Shown here: positions 30,216 to 40,627 of the stretch, in pieces | Layout of the letters: every line of letters begins with the position of its first letter | Position numbering within the stretch: position 1 is the first letter of the stretch | DNA from: Pseudalkalibacillus sp. SCS-8 | Lineage (GTDB): Bacteria; Bacillota; Bacilli; Bacillales; Fictibacillaceae | Reading direction: 5' to 3' | Length of the DNA: 64,000 nucleotides | Assembly (NCBI RefSeq): GCF_040126055.1 | Contig: NZ_CP143541.1 | Span: forward strand, 2,046,001-2,110,000 | The notes under the pieces: generated by a model | Seen by the model: only the letters and a program-made list of their open reading frames with translations | What the model was told of the DNA's origin: nothing | Database searches by the model: none | Program-made: the position numbers and the translations under genes

Positions 30216-31694
30216 TTATAGGATGATCGCAATCAGGCCGCCTGAACCTTCATTGATGATGCGTTCCAAAGTCTCTTTAAGCTTGTAGCGTGCATTCTCC
30301 GGCATCAACGAAATCTTTGCCTGAATGCCTTCCCTTACGATCGAATTGAGTGAGCGACCAAAGATATCCGAATTCCAAATCGAAAGTGGGTCGTCCTCGA
30401 AATCCTGCATCAAATATCGTACCAATTCTTCGCTCTGCTTTTCGGTTCCGATGATCGGTGCAAATTCAGACTCCACATCAACCTTGATCATATGGATGGA
30501 CGGAGCGACAGCCTTCAATCTTACTCCGAACCTGGATCCTTGACGGATGATTTCCGGCTCATCCAAGCTCATATCCGATAGGGCAGGTGCAGCGATACCG
30601 TAGCCTGTTTGCTTAACCATTCTCAGTGCATCTGCAATCTGATCATACTCAGATTTGGCATAAGCAAAGTCCTGCATTAACTGTAAGAGGTGGTCCTTCC
30701 CTCTTATTTCAACCCCTACGACATCTTTGAGGATTTGATCATACAGATCATCTGGCGCATAAAGGTCGATCTCGGCAATCCCTTGCCCCATTTCAATACC
30801 TGCAAGCCTTGCCTCATCAATGAATTCGTAATCAGTGAAATTACCGACAACCCGATCGACGTCACGCAGACGCTTGATGTCCTTCACTGTCTCTCTGACG
30901 GATTCCTCGTAGCTGTTCCGGAGCCAATGTTCATTGTTCAATACCATGACCCAGCTCGGAAGATTCACGTTCACTTCGAGGACAGGGAATTCATAGAGCA
31001 CTTCTCGGAGAACATTATTGATATCGTGTTCCGTCATGCTCTCTACACTTAACGATAGGCAAGGGATATCATAACGTTCACAGAGTTCCCTTCTGAGTTT
31101 CTCTGTTTCTGGGTGATGCGGATGAACAGAGTTGATCACCATGATGAATGGTTTTCCGACTTCCTTCAACTCTTCAACAATTCGTTCCTCGGATTCCACA
31201 TAATCATATCTCGGGATTTCACCGATTGAACCATCGGTTGTCACAACCACCCCGAGAGTGGAATGTTCTTGAATGACCTTTCTCGTTCCGATCTCTGCTG
31301 CTTCATGAAACGGTATTGGTTCTTCATACCAAGGTGTATGGATCATACGTGGTCCGTTTTCGTCCTCGTACCCCTTTGCGCTTGGAACAGCATATCCGAC
31401 ACTGTCCACTAACCGTATATTCACTTCTAGACCCTCGTCTACCTCAATCTTTACGGCATTGTTCGGTACGAATTTAGGCTCTGTCGTCATGATCGTTTTA
31501 CCTGCCGCACTTTGAGGCAATTCATCCTGGGCTCTCATCTTTTCTGATTCACTTTCGATGTTCGGCAGCACGACAAGTTCCATGAACTTCTTGATGAACG
31601 TCGATTTACCGGTACGGACAGCCCCCACTACACCCAAATATATATCGCCACCAGTCCGTTCTGCGATATCTTTGAAGATATCAACTTTTTCCAT
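30216..31694 (-). CDS. spoIVA: Stage IV sporulation protein A (spore coat ATPase)
   Basis: 492 residue ATPase that polymerises on the forespore surface as the base of the coat. Walker A GAVRTGKSTF (residues 24-33) is intact, as is the DSVGY switch-like segment. The C-terminus GSGGLIAIIL matches the part that contacts SpoVM on the membrane. Its presence shows a full endospore programme. A sigma-E-like promoter lies just upstream. Confidence 0.98.
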   Translation of the reverse strand: MEKVDIFKDIAERTGGDIYLGVVGAVRTGKSTFIKKFMELVVLPNIESESEKMRAQDELPQSAAGKTIMTTEPKFVPNNAVKIEVDEGLEVNIRLVDSVGYAVPSAKGYEDENGPRMIHTPWYEEPIPFHEAAEIGTRKVIQEHSTLGVVVTTDGSIGEIPRYDYVESEERIVEELKEVGKPFIMVINSVHPHHPETEKLRRELCERYDIPCLSLSVESMTEHDINNVLREVLYEFPVLEVNVNLPSWVMVLNNEHWLRNSYEESVRETVKDIKRLRDVDRVVGNFTDYEFIDEARLAGIEMGQGIAEIDLYAPDDLYDQILKDVVGVEIRGKDHLLQLMQDFAYAKSEYDQIADALRMVKQTGYGIAAPALSDMSLDEPEIIRQGSRFGVRLKAVAPSIHMIKVDVESEFAPIIGTEKQSEELVRYLMQDFEDDPLSIWNSDIFGRSLNSIVREGIQAKISLMPENARYKLKETLERIINEGSGGLIAIIL

Positions 31695-31745
31695 TAGTTC
31701 CCCTCCCCATTCCAGAGTAGTGTTTGGGTAGTTATAGACAATATA

Positions 31746-31774
31746 TGTCTATGATGTTGTCCAACGAATATGAC
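31746..31774 (-). promoter_or_regulatory. Candidate sigma-E promoter of spoIVA
   Basis: Minus strand GTCATATT (31774-31767) and CATAGACA (31753-31746) are 13 bp apart, fitting the mother-cell sigma-E pattern (KMATATT, 13-15 bp, CATACAMT) moderately well at the -10. The remaining gap to the yphF terminator holds no gene. Confidence 0.45.
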
Positions 31775-31940
31775 TGTTCCTTGAACAAAACTGAAAATAT
31801 ATTTTAATAGGCTACCTATCACCTCATTGCGGGAAACTCTTTATATTTGTTCGGGGTATGAATAACCCTCCCATACTACACTTTATTGATAGGAATAAGG
31901 GAACATGCCAATTTTCTTGACGAGTCCTCCAATTATTTCA

Positions 31941-31974
31941 ATAGAAAGAGGCACTGTTCTTTCGAACAGTGCCT
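31941..31974 (-). terminator. Terminator downstream of yphF
   Basis: Eleven bp stem AGGCACTGTTC/GAACAGTGCCT (31949-31959, 31964-31974), loop TTTC, followed on the minus strand by CTTTCTATT. It lies 33 bp past the yphF stop. Confidence 0.8.
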
Positions 31975-32006
31975 TGCCTTTTGTGAAAATCATTCAAGTG
32001 AAATGC

Positions 32007-32726
32007 CTATGAGTCCTTAAACAGGAATACCGGCTCGCCCTCTTCTAGTGTATAAGGTACTGAGTAAGCTGGGACGAACGGTGAATCTTTCATAAGGAGA
32101 TCACGGATGTCATCTCCTTTTTTATAGGCATGTTCTTTCTCGTTCAACGCTTTGTATAAGTCCATTGCATAATCGATATAGACATTGTTCTCCCCATCCA
32201 CGATAAGGGGGAGGTTATTCCCGGTGTACGGACTCTTCACCACCGGTTGTTCCTTGTAACCTAATTTTTTGTGGTCCAAGGTATATCGTCCATTTGCTAG
32301 AACGTCCCGATAAGGGGGATAATCATTTCTTTGAAGGTAGAGCCTTAATTTCATCTTGTAATCTTTCACGACTTCCACTGCTTCAAGGTCTACCAATTTC
32401 ACCTTAGGGTCCTTCTCAACATTTACAAGGACATACTGGAATACTCCGCCATTCTCAAAGGAATTTCCAGGGGGCTCCGGAAGGTAACGTGGAACCAGTT
32501 TGTTGAAATTGATCGGGTATTTTATATAGATGGAAGTATCCTTATCTCGATTCTCAATCGGCAGGACACCTCGATTCGTCTGGTATTGATTGACCGCATC
32601 CTGGACAGCGTCCAGCTGCTGTTTATGTGGGATCCTGTTCTTTGCGAGACGTTCATCAGGATACAAACATCCTGTAAGCACAGAAATGGAAAGACTTATC
32701 ACGATAAAACCTAACATTCGCTTCAT
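32007..32726 (-). CDS. yphF: Putative lipoprotein YphF
   Basis: 239 residues with a signal peptide ending in a lipobox (SVLTGC), so the mature protein is anchored to the membrane by its Cys. The rest is soluble and unrelated to any enzyme I recognise. Place between yphE and spoIVA matches B. subtilis yphF. Confidence 0.85.
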   Translation of the reverse strand: MKRMLGFIVISLSISVLTGCLYPDERLAKNRIPHKQQLDAVQDAVNQYQTNRGVLPIENRDKDTSIYIKYPINFNKLVPRYLPEPPGNSFENGGVFQYVLVNVEKDPKVKLVDLEAVEVVKDYKMKLRLYLQRNDYPPYRDVLANGRYTLDHKKLGYKEQPVVKSPYTGNNLPLIVDGENNVYIDYAMDLYKALNEKEHAYKKGDDIRDLLMKDSPFVPAYSVPYTLEEGEPVFLFKDS

Positions 32727-32766
32727 ACTATCACCTGACTTGTTTGGCTATGTATAGATCTTGCAT

Positions 32767-32967
32767 TTATTCAGGTACTGGACCACTGAAGACGACAAAC
32801 AAAATGAGAATGCCTGCTGTAATCATACATGCATAGGCAAAAATGGAAATGATGTATTTAATGATGCCGTTAAGTTTCGTACGGCTGATGGAAATGGAAA
32901 CGACCGCAATGAACATCAGACCGATAGCTGCAAGTGCGATCCACATTTTGATTAATCCTTCAGACAT
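32767..32967 (-). CDS. yphE: DUF2768 membrane protein YphE
   Basis: 66 residues with two membrane helices (MWIALAAIGLMFIAVVSISI and a second near the C-terminus). Strong AAGGAGG ribosome site. Function unknown; conserved in this position in spore formers. Confidence 0.85.
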   Translation of the reverse strand: MSEGLIKMWIALAAIGLMFIAVVSISISRTKLNGIIKYIISIFAYACMITAGILILFVVFSGPVPE

Positions 32968-33126
32968 TGGCTTACCTCCTTAATACCGGGTTTTATTATA
33001 GCATATTTTGTCCTTTGAGAATATGTAAGAAGAAATCCCATAAAAAAGGATGACATGAATTCAGGGTGTGGTCACCCACTTGTTTAATTTCAATTCCTCA
33101 ACGACCTCACAAATCGCTTTGCAGGC

Positions 33127-33165
33127 ATTAAAAAGCTGGAGAAAAGGGCGTCTTTTCTCCAGCTT
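33127..33165 (-). terminator. Terminator downstream of the spoVIF-like gene
   Basis: A 14 bp perfect stem AAGCTGGAGAAAAG/CTTTTCTCCAGCTT (33133-33146, 33152-33165) with 5 nt loop, then on the minus strand a TTTTT tract. The 300 bp gap around it (32968-33272) has no other supported feature. Confidence 0.88.
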
Positions 33166-33272
33166 CTGACTAAATAACATTTCCCACAGCAGCTCAAAAT
33201 GTCCATTCCATGCTATTTTATGCAAATTTATGGATACTGTATCGCTCAATCGCCTAATTTTACATCGATTAA

Positions 33273-33530
33273 TTATTTCTTATTGAACATTTTCGCGATC
33301 GAGGCCATGTCCAGAGGGATATTATTATTAATGATCGCCTTGACGATTTGATCTTCTTTCTCCTTGGATACGGGTACACCAGCTAATCGAGAAACTTGGG
33401 AAATCAATTGTCGTATCGTTCTTTCATCACGTAAATTAGCACCTTGAACCGAGTCTGCTAACTTGAAAATATCTTCTTTTTTAACGCCCGTCTTCTTTTC
33501 AATGTCATCCATGAAATTATTTCTGTCCAT
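33273..33530 (-). CDS. spoVIF: Stage VI sporulation protein F-like
   Basis: 85 residue helical protein (MDRNNFMDDIEKKTGVKKED...) that matches the small SpoVIF/YjcC type, which helps coat assembly late in sporulation. Start at the ATG at 33530, 5 bases after GAGGAGG. It follows gpsA, a place where several Bacillaceae carry this gene although B. subtilis has it elsewhere. Confidence 0.78.
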   Translation of the reverse strand: MDRNNFMDDIEKKTGVKKEDIFKLADSVQGANLRDERTIRQLISQVSRLAGVPVSKEKEDQIVKAIINNNIPLDMASIAKMFNKK

Positions 33531-33592
33531 CGAAGTCCTCCTCACACGTAACATTCATGATATCTTATGCGATAGAAAGGACTTCGTGATAT

Positions 33593-34651
33593 TTATTCTG
33601 GTTTTTTTTCGTTGAAGGTTGGGGCCTTTGAAATCATGGAGGTCAAATCTTCCACTTCATTGGTCCGGCTTCTCATCATCAAGGAGTCAACAGCTTCTTT
33701 TGGCGATTTAGAATGGAATAGAACTTCATAGAGTTCGTTCGTGATCGGCATCTCCACGCCTTCTTTCTTCGCAAGCTGATACGCTGCTTTCGTCGTTCTG
33801 ACACCTTCTACGACCATCCCCATGTTTTCTAGGACTTCTTCAAGGGAGTTTCCCTTACCAAGCATATTTCCTGCGCGCCAATTCCGGCTATGTACACTCG
33901 TACATGTGACGACTAAATCACCTATTCCTGAAAGACCTGCGAATGTAAGTGGCTGTGCACCCATATTCGATCCGAGTCGTGCTATTTCAGCAAGACCTCG
34001 TGTCAACAGGGCTGCTTTCGCATTATCCCCGTAACCAAGACCATCCGATAACCCTGCTCCTAATGCGATGATATTCTTCAAGGAACCCCCCAATTCAACT
34101 CCGACGATATCAGGGTTTGTATATACTCTGAAATTCGGGTTGATGAACAGATCCTGCACTTGTTCAGCTGCTTGCTGGTCCTTAGAAGATACGGTAACAG
34201 TCGTCGGCTGCCTTAAACTCACTTCTTCTGCATGACTAGGTCCTGATAAGACAACGATGGCACGACGTAACGTTTCCGGGAGTTCATCCTCTATCACCTC
34301 GGAAACGCGGAATAGCGTATCCGGCTCAATCCCTTTACTCGCATGGATCAATGTGACGCCTTCCTCCAAGCAACCCTTCAATTGTTGTAAGATCTCCCTC
34401 ATCGCACTCGTCGGTGTAACGAGCAGAACTGTATCCGTATCCTTAACAGCTTCCGCTAGATCATCTGTAGCGATAATATTCTCCGGAAGATCAATGTTCG
34501 GAAGGTATTTCTCATTGGTATGCCTTTCGTTGATTTCGTCGACTTGTTCCTTTCTACGTGCCCAAAGTCGAACGTCATGACGATTATCCGCTAGTACGAG
34601 AGCTAATGCTGTTCCCCAGCTTCCTGCACCAATTACTGCTATTTTTTTCAT
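33593..34651 (-). CDS. gpsA: Glycerol-3-phosphate dehydrogenase [NAD(P)+]
   Basis: Makes sn-glycerol-3-phosphate for phospholipids. 352 residues with [11 protein letters not shown] (cofactor site) and [13 protein letters not shown] (catalytic Lys). The ATG shares one base with the plsY stop, so these two steps of lipid synthesis are coupled. Confidence 0.96.
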   Translation of the reverse strand: MKKIAVIGAGSWGTALALVLADNRHDVRLWARRKEQVDEINERHTNEKYLPNIDLPENIIATDDLAEAVKDTDTVLLVTPTSAMREILQQLKGCLEEGVTLIHASKGIEPDTLFRVSEVIEDELPETLRRAIVVLSGPSHAEEVSLRQPTTVTVSSKDQQAAEQVQDLFINPNFRVYTNPDIVGVELGGSLKNIIALGAGLSDGLGYGDNAKAALLTRGLAEIARLGSNMGAQPLTFAGLSGIGDLVVTCTSVHSRNWRAGNMLGKGNSLEEVLENMGMVVEGVRTTKAAYQLAKKEGVEMPITNELYEVLFHSKSPKEAVDSLMMRSRTNEVEDLTSMISKAPTFNEKKPE

Positions 34652-35253
34652 CAACTTGTCACTTCCTTTTTCTGTCCGATCTTACTTTCAGTACCGTTCA
34701 ATAAACGTACGATGTTTGTCCGATGCCTCCATAAGGATAGCAGTCCAATGACAGCTGCTAAGAGGATATGGATCGTGTCATATCCGAGTACAAACGTAAG
34801 GGTAGGTGCTGAGACCATGAACACGAGTGAACCAAGAGACACATATCTCGTAATCACAATTAATAAGATCGCGATGATACCTGAAATGAGTGCAGGGATA
34901 AAGACGAGTATCGCAAAAACGCCAATCGTCGTCGCGACCCCTTTTCCCCCACGGAAACCATAGTAGATCGGCCAATTATGTCCGACGATCGCAAAGAGTC
35001 CCGCTAAGAATGCAACCCATTCCTCCGCTCCCAAAAGGTAACTGAGGAGGACAGCCACAATCCCTTTTGATGCATCAAGCAGAAGCACAGCTATGGCCGG
35101 TCCCCAACCTAGCACTCTTAATGTATTGGTAGCACCGGCATTCCCGCTCCCTTGCGTACGGATATCGACCTTTTTGATCTTCTTTGCAATCAAATAGCTA
35201 AAGCTGATCGAGCCAATGAAATATCCGATTAAAATAGCAAGAATGATGTTCAT
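34651..35253 (-). CDS. plsY: Acyl-phosphate:glycerol-3-phosphate acyltransferase
   Basis: First acyl transfer to glycerol-3-phosphate at the membrane. 200 residues with about five helices and the three family motifs: [22 protein letters not shown] and the later HR-containing loop. Located between der and gpsA. Confidence 0.96.
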   Translation of the reverse strand: MNIILAILIGYFIGSISFSYLIAKKIKKVDIRTQGSGNAGATNTLRVLGWGPAIAVLLLDASKGIVAVLLSYLLGAEEWVAFLAGLFAIVGHNWPIYYGFRGGKGVATTIGVFAILVFIPALISGIIAILLIVITRYVSLGSLVFMVSAPTLTFVLGYDTIHILLAAVIGLLSLWRHRTNIVRLLNGTESKIGQKKEVTS

Positions 35254-35262
35254 AAGTTCCTC

Positions 35263-36576
35263 CTATTCATTTTTTCTTCTGGCAATGATTCGAATTGGGG
35301 TTCCTTTGAACCCAAACGCTTCCCTTATGCGATTTTCGATAAAACGCTTGTAGGAGAAGTGGAGCAATTCAGGATCATTGACGAACAAGACGAAAGTCGG
35401 AGGCTTGATCGCGACTTGGGTGACATAATTGATCTTCAATCGACGACCTTTGTCTGTCGGAGTCGGATTCATCATGACGGCGTCCATGATGACATCATTC
35501 AGCACATTCGTCTTCACACGCATCGTATGATTTTCCGCCACTGTTTCAATGACCGGCAGTAATGTATGTAATCGCTGCTTGGTCTTGGCGGAGACAAATA
35601 CAATCGGTGCATAATCAAGGAATAAGAAATGATCTCGGATCTTCTGTTCAAATTCCTTCATCGTTTTATCATCTTTTTCGACTGCATCCCACTTGTTCAC
35701 GACGATGATGACTGCTCGTCCTGCCTCATGGGCATACCCTGCAATCTTCTTGTCCTGTTCGATGATTCCTTCTTCTGCATTGATGACAACCAGCACAACA
35801 TCAGAGCGATCAATGGCTTTAAGCGCTCTCAAGACACTGTATTTTTCCGTCGTTTCGTATACTTTCCCTTTTTTCCGCATACCAGCAGTATCAATGATCA
35901 CATACTCCTGGCCGTCCCTTGTAAATTTAGCGTCAATCGCATCCCTTGTCGTCCCAGCAATATCGCTGACGATGACACGCTCTTTTCCTACGATTGCATT
36001 GACCAATGATGATTTCCCTACATTCGGGCGTCCGATCAGGGAGAACTTTATCGTTGAGTCATCGTAATCTTCGCCATCGTTTTCAGGAAAATGCTTGACG
36101 ACTTCATCCAAGAGATCTCCTAGTCCAAGACCGTGAGCACCAGAGATTCCAATCGGTTCTCCAAAGCCTAAGGAATAGAATTCATACACTTCGCTCATGC
36201 GTTCAGGGTTGTCGATTTTATTAACTGCAAGAACAACTGGTTTCTTTGACCGGAACAAGATTTGAGCGACTTCTTCATCGGCTGATGTAATTCCTTCACG
36301 ACCATTCACCATGAATATGATGACATCTGCCTCTTCAATCGCAATTTCCGCTTGCTGACGCATTTGTTTCAGCAACGGTTCATCTCCTAGGTCGATTCCA
36401 CCCGTATCAATAATATTGAATTCTGTATTCAGCCACTCTGCTGAACTATAGATCCGGTCACGTGTCACGCCTGGCTTATCTTCTACAATTGACAGGCGGT
36501 CCCCAATGATGCGGTTGAATATTGTGGATTTCCCCACATTCGGTCTGCCTACTACGGCTACTACCGGTTTACGCAT
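35263..36576 (-). CDS. der: Ribosome biogenesis GTPase Der (EngA)
   Basis: 437 residues with two tandem GTPase domains, each with GRPNVGKS (near residues 10 and 182) plus DTGG/DTAG and NKID/NKWD motifs, and a C-terminal KH-like domain. Acts in 50S subunit assembly. First in a der-plsY-gpsA run. Confidence 0.97.
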   Translation of the reverse strand: MRKPVVAVVGRPNVGKSTIFNRIIGDRLSIVEDKPGVTRDRIYSSAEWLNTEFNIIDTGGIDLGDEPLLKQMRQQAEIAIEEADVIIFMVNGREGITSADEEVAQILFRSKKPVVLAVNKIDNPERMSEVYEFYSLGFGEPIGISGAHGLGLGDLLDEVVKHFPENDGEDYDDSTIKFSLIGRPNVGKSSLVNAIVGKERVIVSDIAGTTRDAIDAKFTRDGQEYVIIDTAGMRKKGKVYETTEKYSVLRALKAIDRSDVVLVVINAEEGIIEQDKKIAGYAHEAGRAVIIVVNKWDAVEKDDKTMKEFEQKIRDHFLFLDYAPIVFVSAKTKQRLHTLLPVIETVAENHTMRVKTNVLNDVIMDAVMMNPTPTDKGRRLKINYVTQVAIKPPTFVLFVNDPELLHFSYKRFIENRIREAFGFKGTPIRIIARRKNE

Positions 36577-36726
36577 ACTATCACTTCCTTCTTTAAAGGG
36601 CTACAAAAATCACCCATTCCATCCTCTTTATGTATATCTCCTCTAAATCAGTGGAGTCTGATACAGATAGAACTCATTTATTTTAGCAAAAAACCGTTAT
36701 ACCTACAACTGCATATAAAGGGGCCC

Positions 36727-37332
36727 TTAATGGAGTCCTTCTTTAACATGCTTTTTCGGACGGTCCATTTTCACTTTCATACCTGTCGTGATCTTTTCAT
36801 AGAGAGTCCATAAAAAGAGTATGCACCCTGAAATAGATAAATGGCTTAGAAATAATTCACCACCCATTACCTGGATATCCGGTACGTTGACGAACAAACC
36901 ATAACCTAATTCTCCATGAACGTATGCGGATAGGAGAACCCCTATCCTTATCCTTACATCCTTGATCATGATCAACAGTAATAAAACGATCGGAACCGCA
37001 GCGAACAAATTCACGCCATACACAAGCCAATACGGGTCATTCAAGACGACATACTGCATGCCTATATAGACGATCGAAAGCATCAGGCTAAGTAGTATGG
37101 CTGGAATGACGAGCTTGTTATCCTGTATCCCAATGTAAGCATAACCCAAGATTCCGATCAAGAAAAGGGAACCATTGAAAGAGAATTCCTCATAATGAAG
37201 CGTAATGGACGATGTATGGATAATAAGTAATAACACCGCGGAAACATAAAATCGTTCTTTCGTCTTTCGTAGAAAAAAAGTCGTTACGGTCCAAATGATC
37301 CAGGTCACCCAGTAAAAGAACAAACCCTCCAT
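36727..37332 (-). CDS. yphA: Membrane protein YphA
   Basis: 201 residues with six or so hydrophobic helices and a basic C-terminal tail. No enzyme motif. Named from its position upstream of der, as in B. subtilis; function unknown. Confidence 0.8.
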   Translation of the reverse strand: MEGLFFYWVTWIIWTVTTFFLRKTKERFYVSAVLLLIIHTSSITLHYEEFSFNGSLFLIGILGYAYIGIQDNKLVIPAILLSLMLSIVYIGMQYVVLNDPYWLVYGVNLFAAVPIVLLLLIMIKDVRIRIGVLLSAYVHGELGYGLFVNVPDIQVMGGELFLSHLSISGCILFLWTLYEKITTGMKVKMDRPKKHVKEGLH

Positions 37333-37465
37333 ATATACCTCCGTAGATGATCGTTATTGTTCCTATTAGAAGTATGGAAGGTGGAAGGGAATTCTAAACA
37401 AGGAAACCGTAATTCATGCATAGGAATGCGCACATTCCCCAAACTAATGAAAAGGAGTGAAAGGC

Positions 37466-37600
37466 ATGGGAAAAGATCGACAAGAAAAGAAGCTGAAGCA
37501 ATCAGGGCGTGTCGAATCGGACCGGGATCGAGGAGTCCGGTTCAAAGGCGCTACACGACTTGATACCCCTGAAGAAGCGCAAAGGGAGAACAGGAAATGA
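37466..37600 (+). CDS. ypzI: Small conserved protein YpzI
   Basis: 44 residue, highly charged protein (MGKDRQEKKLKQSGRVESDR...) with an AAAGGAGTG ribosome site before the ATG at 37466. It matches the YpzI family of short Bacillus proteins of unknown function. It lies on the plus strand between yphA and ypfD and shares a terminator with ypfD. Confidence 0.82.
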   Translation: MGKDRQEKKLKQSGRVESDRDRGVRFKGATRLDTPEEAQRENRK

Positions 37601-37635
37601 AAAAGGCTGACCCAATATAGGGTCAGCCTCTCTAT
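37601..37635. terminator. Bidirectional terminator between ypzI and ypfD
   Basis: Ten bp stem AGGCTGACCC/GGGTCAGCCT (37604-37613, 37620-37629). On the minus strand it is followed by TTTTTC for ypfD; on the plus strand by CTCTATTT for ypzI. Confidence 0.85.
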
Positions 37636-37642
37636 TTATCGT

Positions 37643-38794
37643 TTATTTGTATTTTTTAAGTTGGTCGCCGATCATGTCGCCTAATGAGAATCCAGTGTTA
37701 CCGTCAGTTTCTTTACTGTACTCTGGATCGATTTTTGAAGGGCGGTTTTCTTCTTCCAATGTAGCACGGATGCTAAGTGAAATTCTCTTTTCATCCGTAT
37801 TGATATCCAATACTTTCACTTTGACGACATCGCCTTCACTCAAGACTTCGCTTGGTGTGCCGATATGTCGGTTTGCAATTTCTGAAATGTGTACAAGGCC
37901 TTCAACACCTGGTGCAACTTCTACGAACGCACCGAATGAAACGAGGCGTTTGACTGTACCTTCTACAACTTTTCCTTTTTCAAGTACATCCGATACATTA
38001 TCCCAAGGTCCAGGTAATGTTTCTTTAATGGACAAGGAAATGCGTTCATTATCACGATCGACGGAAAGGACCTTCACTTTTACAGAGTCCCCTTCACTAA
38101 CGACCTCAGAAGGCGTCTCCACACGATGGTGAGCGAGCTGAGAAATATGGACGAGTCCGTCAATTCCTCCGATATCAACGAATGCACCAAAATCCGTCAA
38201 ACGTTGTACCGTTCCATCAAGGACTTGACCAGCCTCAAGAGAATGGAGTACTTCCTGCTTTTTGCTTTCTTCCTGTGCTTCCAATACAGCACGGTGGGAA
38301 AGGATCAATTTGTTGTTTTCTTCATCAAGCTCGACGATTTTGACTTCAAGCGTCTTCCCTTTATAGGAAGAGAAATCTTCTACAAAGTGTCTTTCAACTA
38401 GAGAAGCAGGAATAAAACCACGGACGCCAAGGTCGACTACAAGGCCGCCTTTCACTACATCTGCGATTTGAACTTCTAATGTTTCGTTATTTTCTTGTGC
38501 TTCTTTCAACTCAGACCAAGCTTTACCTGCGGAAATTGCACGCTTGGAAAGAACAAGCTCATCTTCTGTCAGTTTAATCACTTGAAGTGTTAATGTATCT
38601 CCTTCAGATAAAACATCACTTACTTTTTCAACATGTAAGCTTGAAAGTTCACTGATCGGCAGGATGCCATCCATCTTGTACCCTGCGTCGATCAAAGCAT
38701 GTTTTTCTTCGACCTTTGTAACGGTACCTTCTACTACATCTCCCATTTCCAAAGGCTTCATTTCTGAAAGTTCTTGATTCATTTCATCAGTCAT
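37643..38794 (-). CDS. ypfD: S1-domain RNA-binding protein YpfD (30S ribosomal protein S1 homologue)
   Basis: 383 residues with four S1 OB-fold repeats (e.g. GTVQRLTDFGAFVDIGGIDG and GTVKRLVSFGAFVEVAPGVE). Shorter than E. coli S1, which has six. Role in translation of Firmicutes is minor or unclear. AAGGAGG ribosome site. Lies upstream of yphA and downstream of plsC. Confidence 0.95.
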   Translation of the reverse strand: MTDEMNQELSEMKPLEMGDVVEGTVTKVEEKHALIDAGYKMDGILPISELSSLHVEKVSDVLSEGDTLTLQVIKLTEDELVLSKRAISAGKAWSELKEAQENNETLEVQIADVVKGGLVVDLGVRGFIPASLVERHFVEDFSSYKGKTLEVKIVELDEENNKLILSHRAVLEAQEESKKQEVLHSLEAGQVLDGTVQRLTDFGAFVDIGGIDGLVHISQLAHHRVETPSEVVSEGDSVKVKVLSVDRDNERISLSIKETLPGPWDNVSDVLEKGKVVEGTVKRLVSFGAFVEVAPGVEGLVHISEIANRHIGTPSEVLSEGDVVKVKVLDINTDEKRISLSIRATLEEENRPSKIDPEYSKETDGNTGFSLGDMIGDQLKKYK

Positions 38795-38940
38795 TGACTC
38801 TACCTCCTTAAGTGTCTAAACGAAGAGAAAACTATATGGGACCCTTCACATTGTGAAAGAGTATGTATAAGGTTCATTTCCCTTTCCTCTAACTTCTTAT
38901 AAATAGCGAGATTTGTCAAGTAACTAAACCTCGGACTTTC

Positions 38941-39525
38941 CTACTTGTTCTCGTCATATAATTTTCGGATTTCAGCCATGATTTTTTCTGTCGCTTCCTT
39001 GGCAGAAGCTTTCTGTTCTTTCATTTCCGTAAAATCAATCGGTTTCCCATATACGATTTTGACGGATCTAAAGAGCTTGAAGGGACCAATGATTGCGCAA
39101 GGAATGACCTTTGCATCCGTCTTCATTGCAAAGAATCCGGCACCAGCTAATCCAGCACCGATATCCCCGGTCTTACTGCGTGTCCCTTCTGGAAACAGAC
39201 CGACCGCTTCTCCCTGTCTTAATAGCTCTAACCCTTTACGCAAAGCTTGTTTATCGCTCATCCCCCGACGAACCGGGAAGGCATATATCTTTGGAAGGAT
39301 TTTTTTCAATATCGGCATTTCGAAAAGCTCAGCCTTCGCCATGAAGTGGACGGTACGGTTTGATGAGCAGCCAACGAGAGGAGGGTCCAAATAGCTGATA
39401 TGGTTACTACAAATCAAAACTCCGTCCTCTTTTGGTACATTTTCCACACCTATGACCTTCAGCCTATACCCGGAATTGAAGATCCCGTTGAATAAATTCT
39501 TACCTATTGTATAAAGCCTCACCAA
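38941..39525 (-). CDS. plsC: 1-acyl-sn-glycerol-3-phosphate acyltransferase
   Basis: Second acylation, giving phosphatidic acid. 194 residues with NHISYLDPP (HX4D catalytic motif) and FPEGTRSKTG. Start codon is TTG at 39525 or the adjoining GTG. It lies 3 bp after cmk, so is co-transcribed with it. Works after GpsA and PlsY, also in this window. Confidence 0.94.
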   Translation of the reverse strand: MVRLYTIGKNLFNGIFNSGYRLKVIGVENVPKEDGVLICSNHISYLDPPLVGCSSNRTVHFMAKAELFEMPILKKILPKIYAFPVRRGMSDKQALRKGLELLRQGEAVGLFPEGTRSKTGDIGAGLAGAGFFAMKTDAKVIPCAIIGPFKLFRSVKIVYGKPIDFTEMKEQKASAKEATEKIMAEIRKLYDENK

Positions 39526-39528
39526 CCA

Positions 39529-40206
39529 TCAAACCCTTTCATATTCTCGAACAATCGTAAGGATGGCATCGACTACCTCATCAATTGTCATCGTTGTTGT
39601 ATCCAGCTCGATTGCATCGTGCGCCTTCATCAGAGGAGATGCTTCACGCTGGGAATCCAATCTGTCGCGTTGCTCAATTTCCGTTTTGATCTGCTCAAGA
39701 TCGGACGGAATTCCTTTTGTAAGGTTCTCTTGATGTCTACGTTTCGCCCGTTCATCTACAGATGCAATGAGAAAGATCTTGACTTCTGCATCGGGAATGA
39801 CATGAGTACCGATGTCCCTGCCGTCCATAACGACTGAATGTTCATGACTCAGCTCCTGCTGTTGTTTCACCATTTCCTTGCGTACGTTCGCGTGCTTTGC
39901 CACTTCTGACACATTATTCGTCACGTCCGGTGTACGGATTTCATCTGTTACATCTTCATCGTCCAACAAGACGACTTGCCGATCTTCCGTTTTTCTCAGA
40001 TCAATCTTTGTGGATTTCAGCAGAAGTTCCAGGGCTTCCCCATCACAAACATCCACTTCATTCCTCAGTGCTTTCAATGTAATTGAACGATACATCGCGC
40101 CTGTATCGATATAGACATACGATAATATGTCTGCTACTTTTTTTGCTACTGTACTCTTCCCAGCACCAGCTGGTCCATCAATTGCGATTTTCATCAAATT
40201 ACTCAT
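39529..40206 (-). CDS. cmk: Cytidylate kinase
   Basis: Phosphorylates CMP and dCMP. 225 residues; P-loop [13 protein letters not shown] near the N-terminus, then [10 protein letters not shown] and the [10 protein letters not shown] motif. Start at the ATG at 40206 right after AGGAGG; longer frame upstream has no ribosome site. Confidence 0.96.
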   Translation of the reverse strand: MSNLMKIAIDGPAGAGKSTVAKKVADILSYVYIDTGAMYRSITLKALRNEVDVCDGEALELLLKSTKIDLRKTEDRQVVLLDDEDVTDEIRTPDVTNNVSEVAKHANVRKEMVKQQQELSHEHSVVMDGRDIGTHVIPDAEVKIFLIASVDERAKRRHQENLTKGIPSDLEQIKTEIEQRDRLDSQREASPLMKAHDAIELDTTTMTIDEVVDAILTIVREYERV

Positions 40207-40276
40207 ACTTCCTCCTGCTATTTCCGGTTGTCCTAAGTTATCTATCCATCTTGAGTGAAAGGGTAAAATCACAGAG

Positions 40277-40325
40277 AAAACTTGGCTCAAAGGGAGGTCT
40301 GGATACTCCTTGGACCAAGTTTATT
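40277..40325 (-). terminator. Imperfect hairpin between ypfB and cmk
   Basis: Outer stem AACTTGG/CCAAGTT (40279-40285, 40315-40321) with a partly paired interior, then on the minus strand TTTTC. Could be a weak terminator or attenuator after ypfB. Confidence 0.4.
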
Positions 40326-40338
40326 ATCATGTGAATTT

Positions 40339-40563
40339 TCACTTCTTCAGATCTTTTTCAACTCTTTCATGATACCATAGGTCGTTTGAGTGGTCTATGG
40401 TTTCCACGGTTTCTCCCCTTTGTCCACTGAGGATCCCCTCATATTGATAGACACGGTTCAAATACGATCCGATTCCCGTTTGCAGGACCAATAATTGTCC
40501 AACAATCATAAATATGACCTGACAGATGATCACCTTCATGATGATCCGCTCGATGGTTTTCAT
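40339..40563 (-). CDS. ypfB: YpfB-family small membrane protein (DUF5359)
   Basis: 74 residues with one membrane helix (VIICQVIFMIVGQLLVLQTG) and a charged C-terminal tail. Placed by size and by position between ypfA and cmk. Function unknown. Confidence 0.75.
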   Translation of the reverse strand: MKTIERIIMKVIICQVIFMIVGQLLVLQTGIGSYLNRVYQYEGILSGQRGETVETIDHSNDLWYHERVEKDLKK

Positions 40564-40627
40564 AAAACGCTATACCTCATTTCAGCTCTTTCCATCTAGC
40601 GTGTCCAAATAAAGCCAATCAGTTACA

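Noticed and set aside
33061..33249. 62-codon minus-strand frame downstream of the spoVIF-like gene
   Set aside because: It spans the strong 14 bp terminator stem at 33133-33165, has no ribosome site and resembles no protein.
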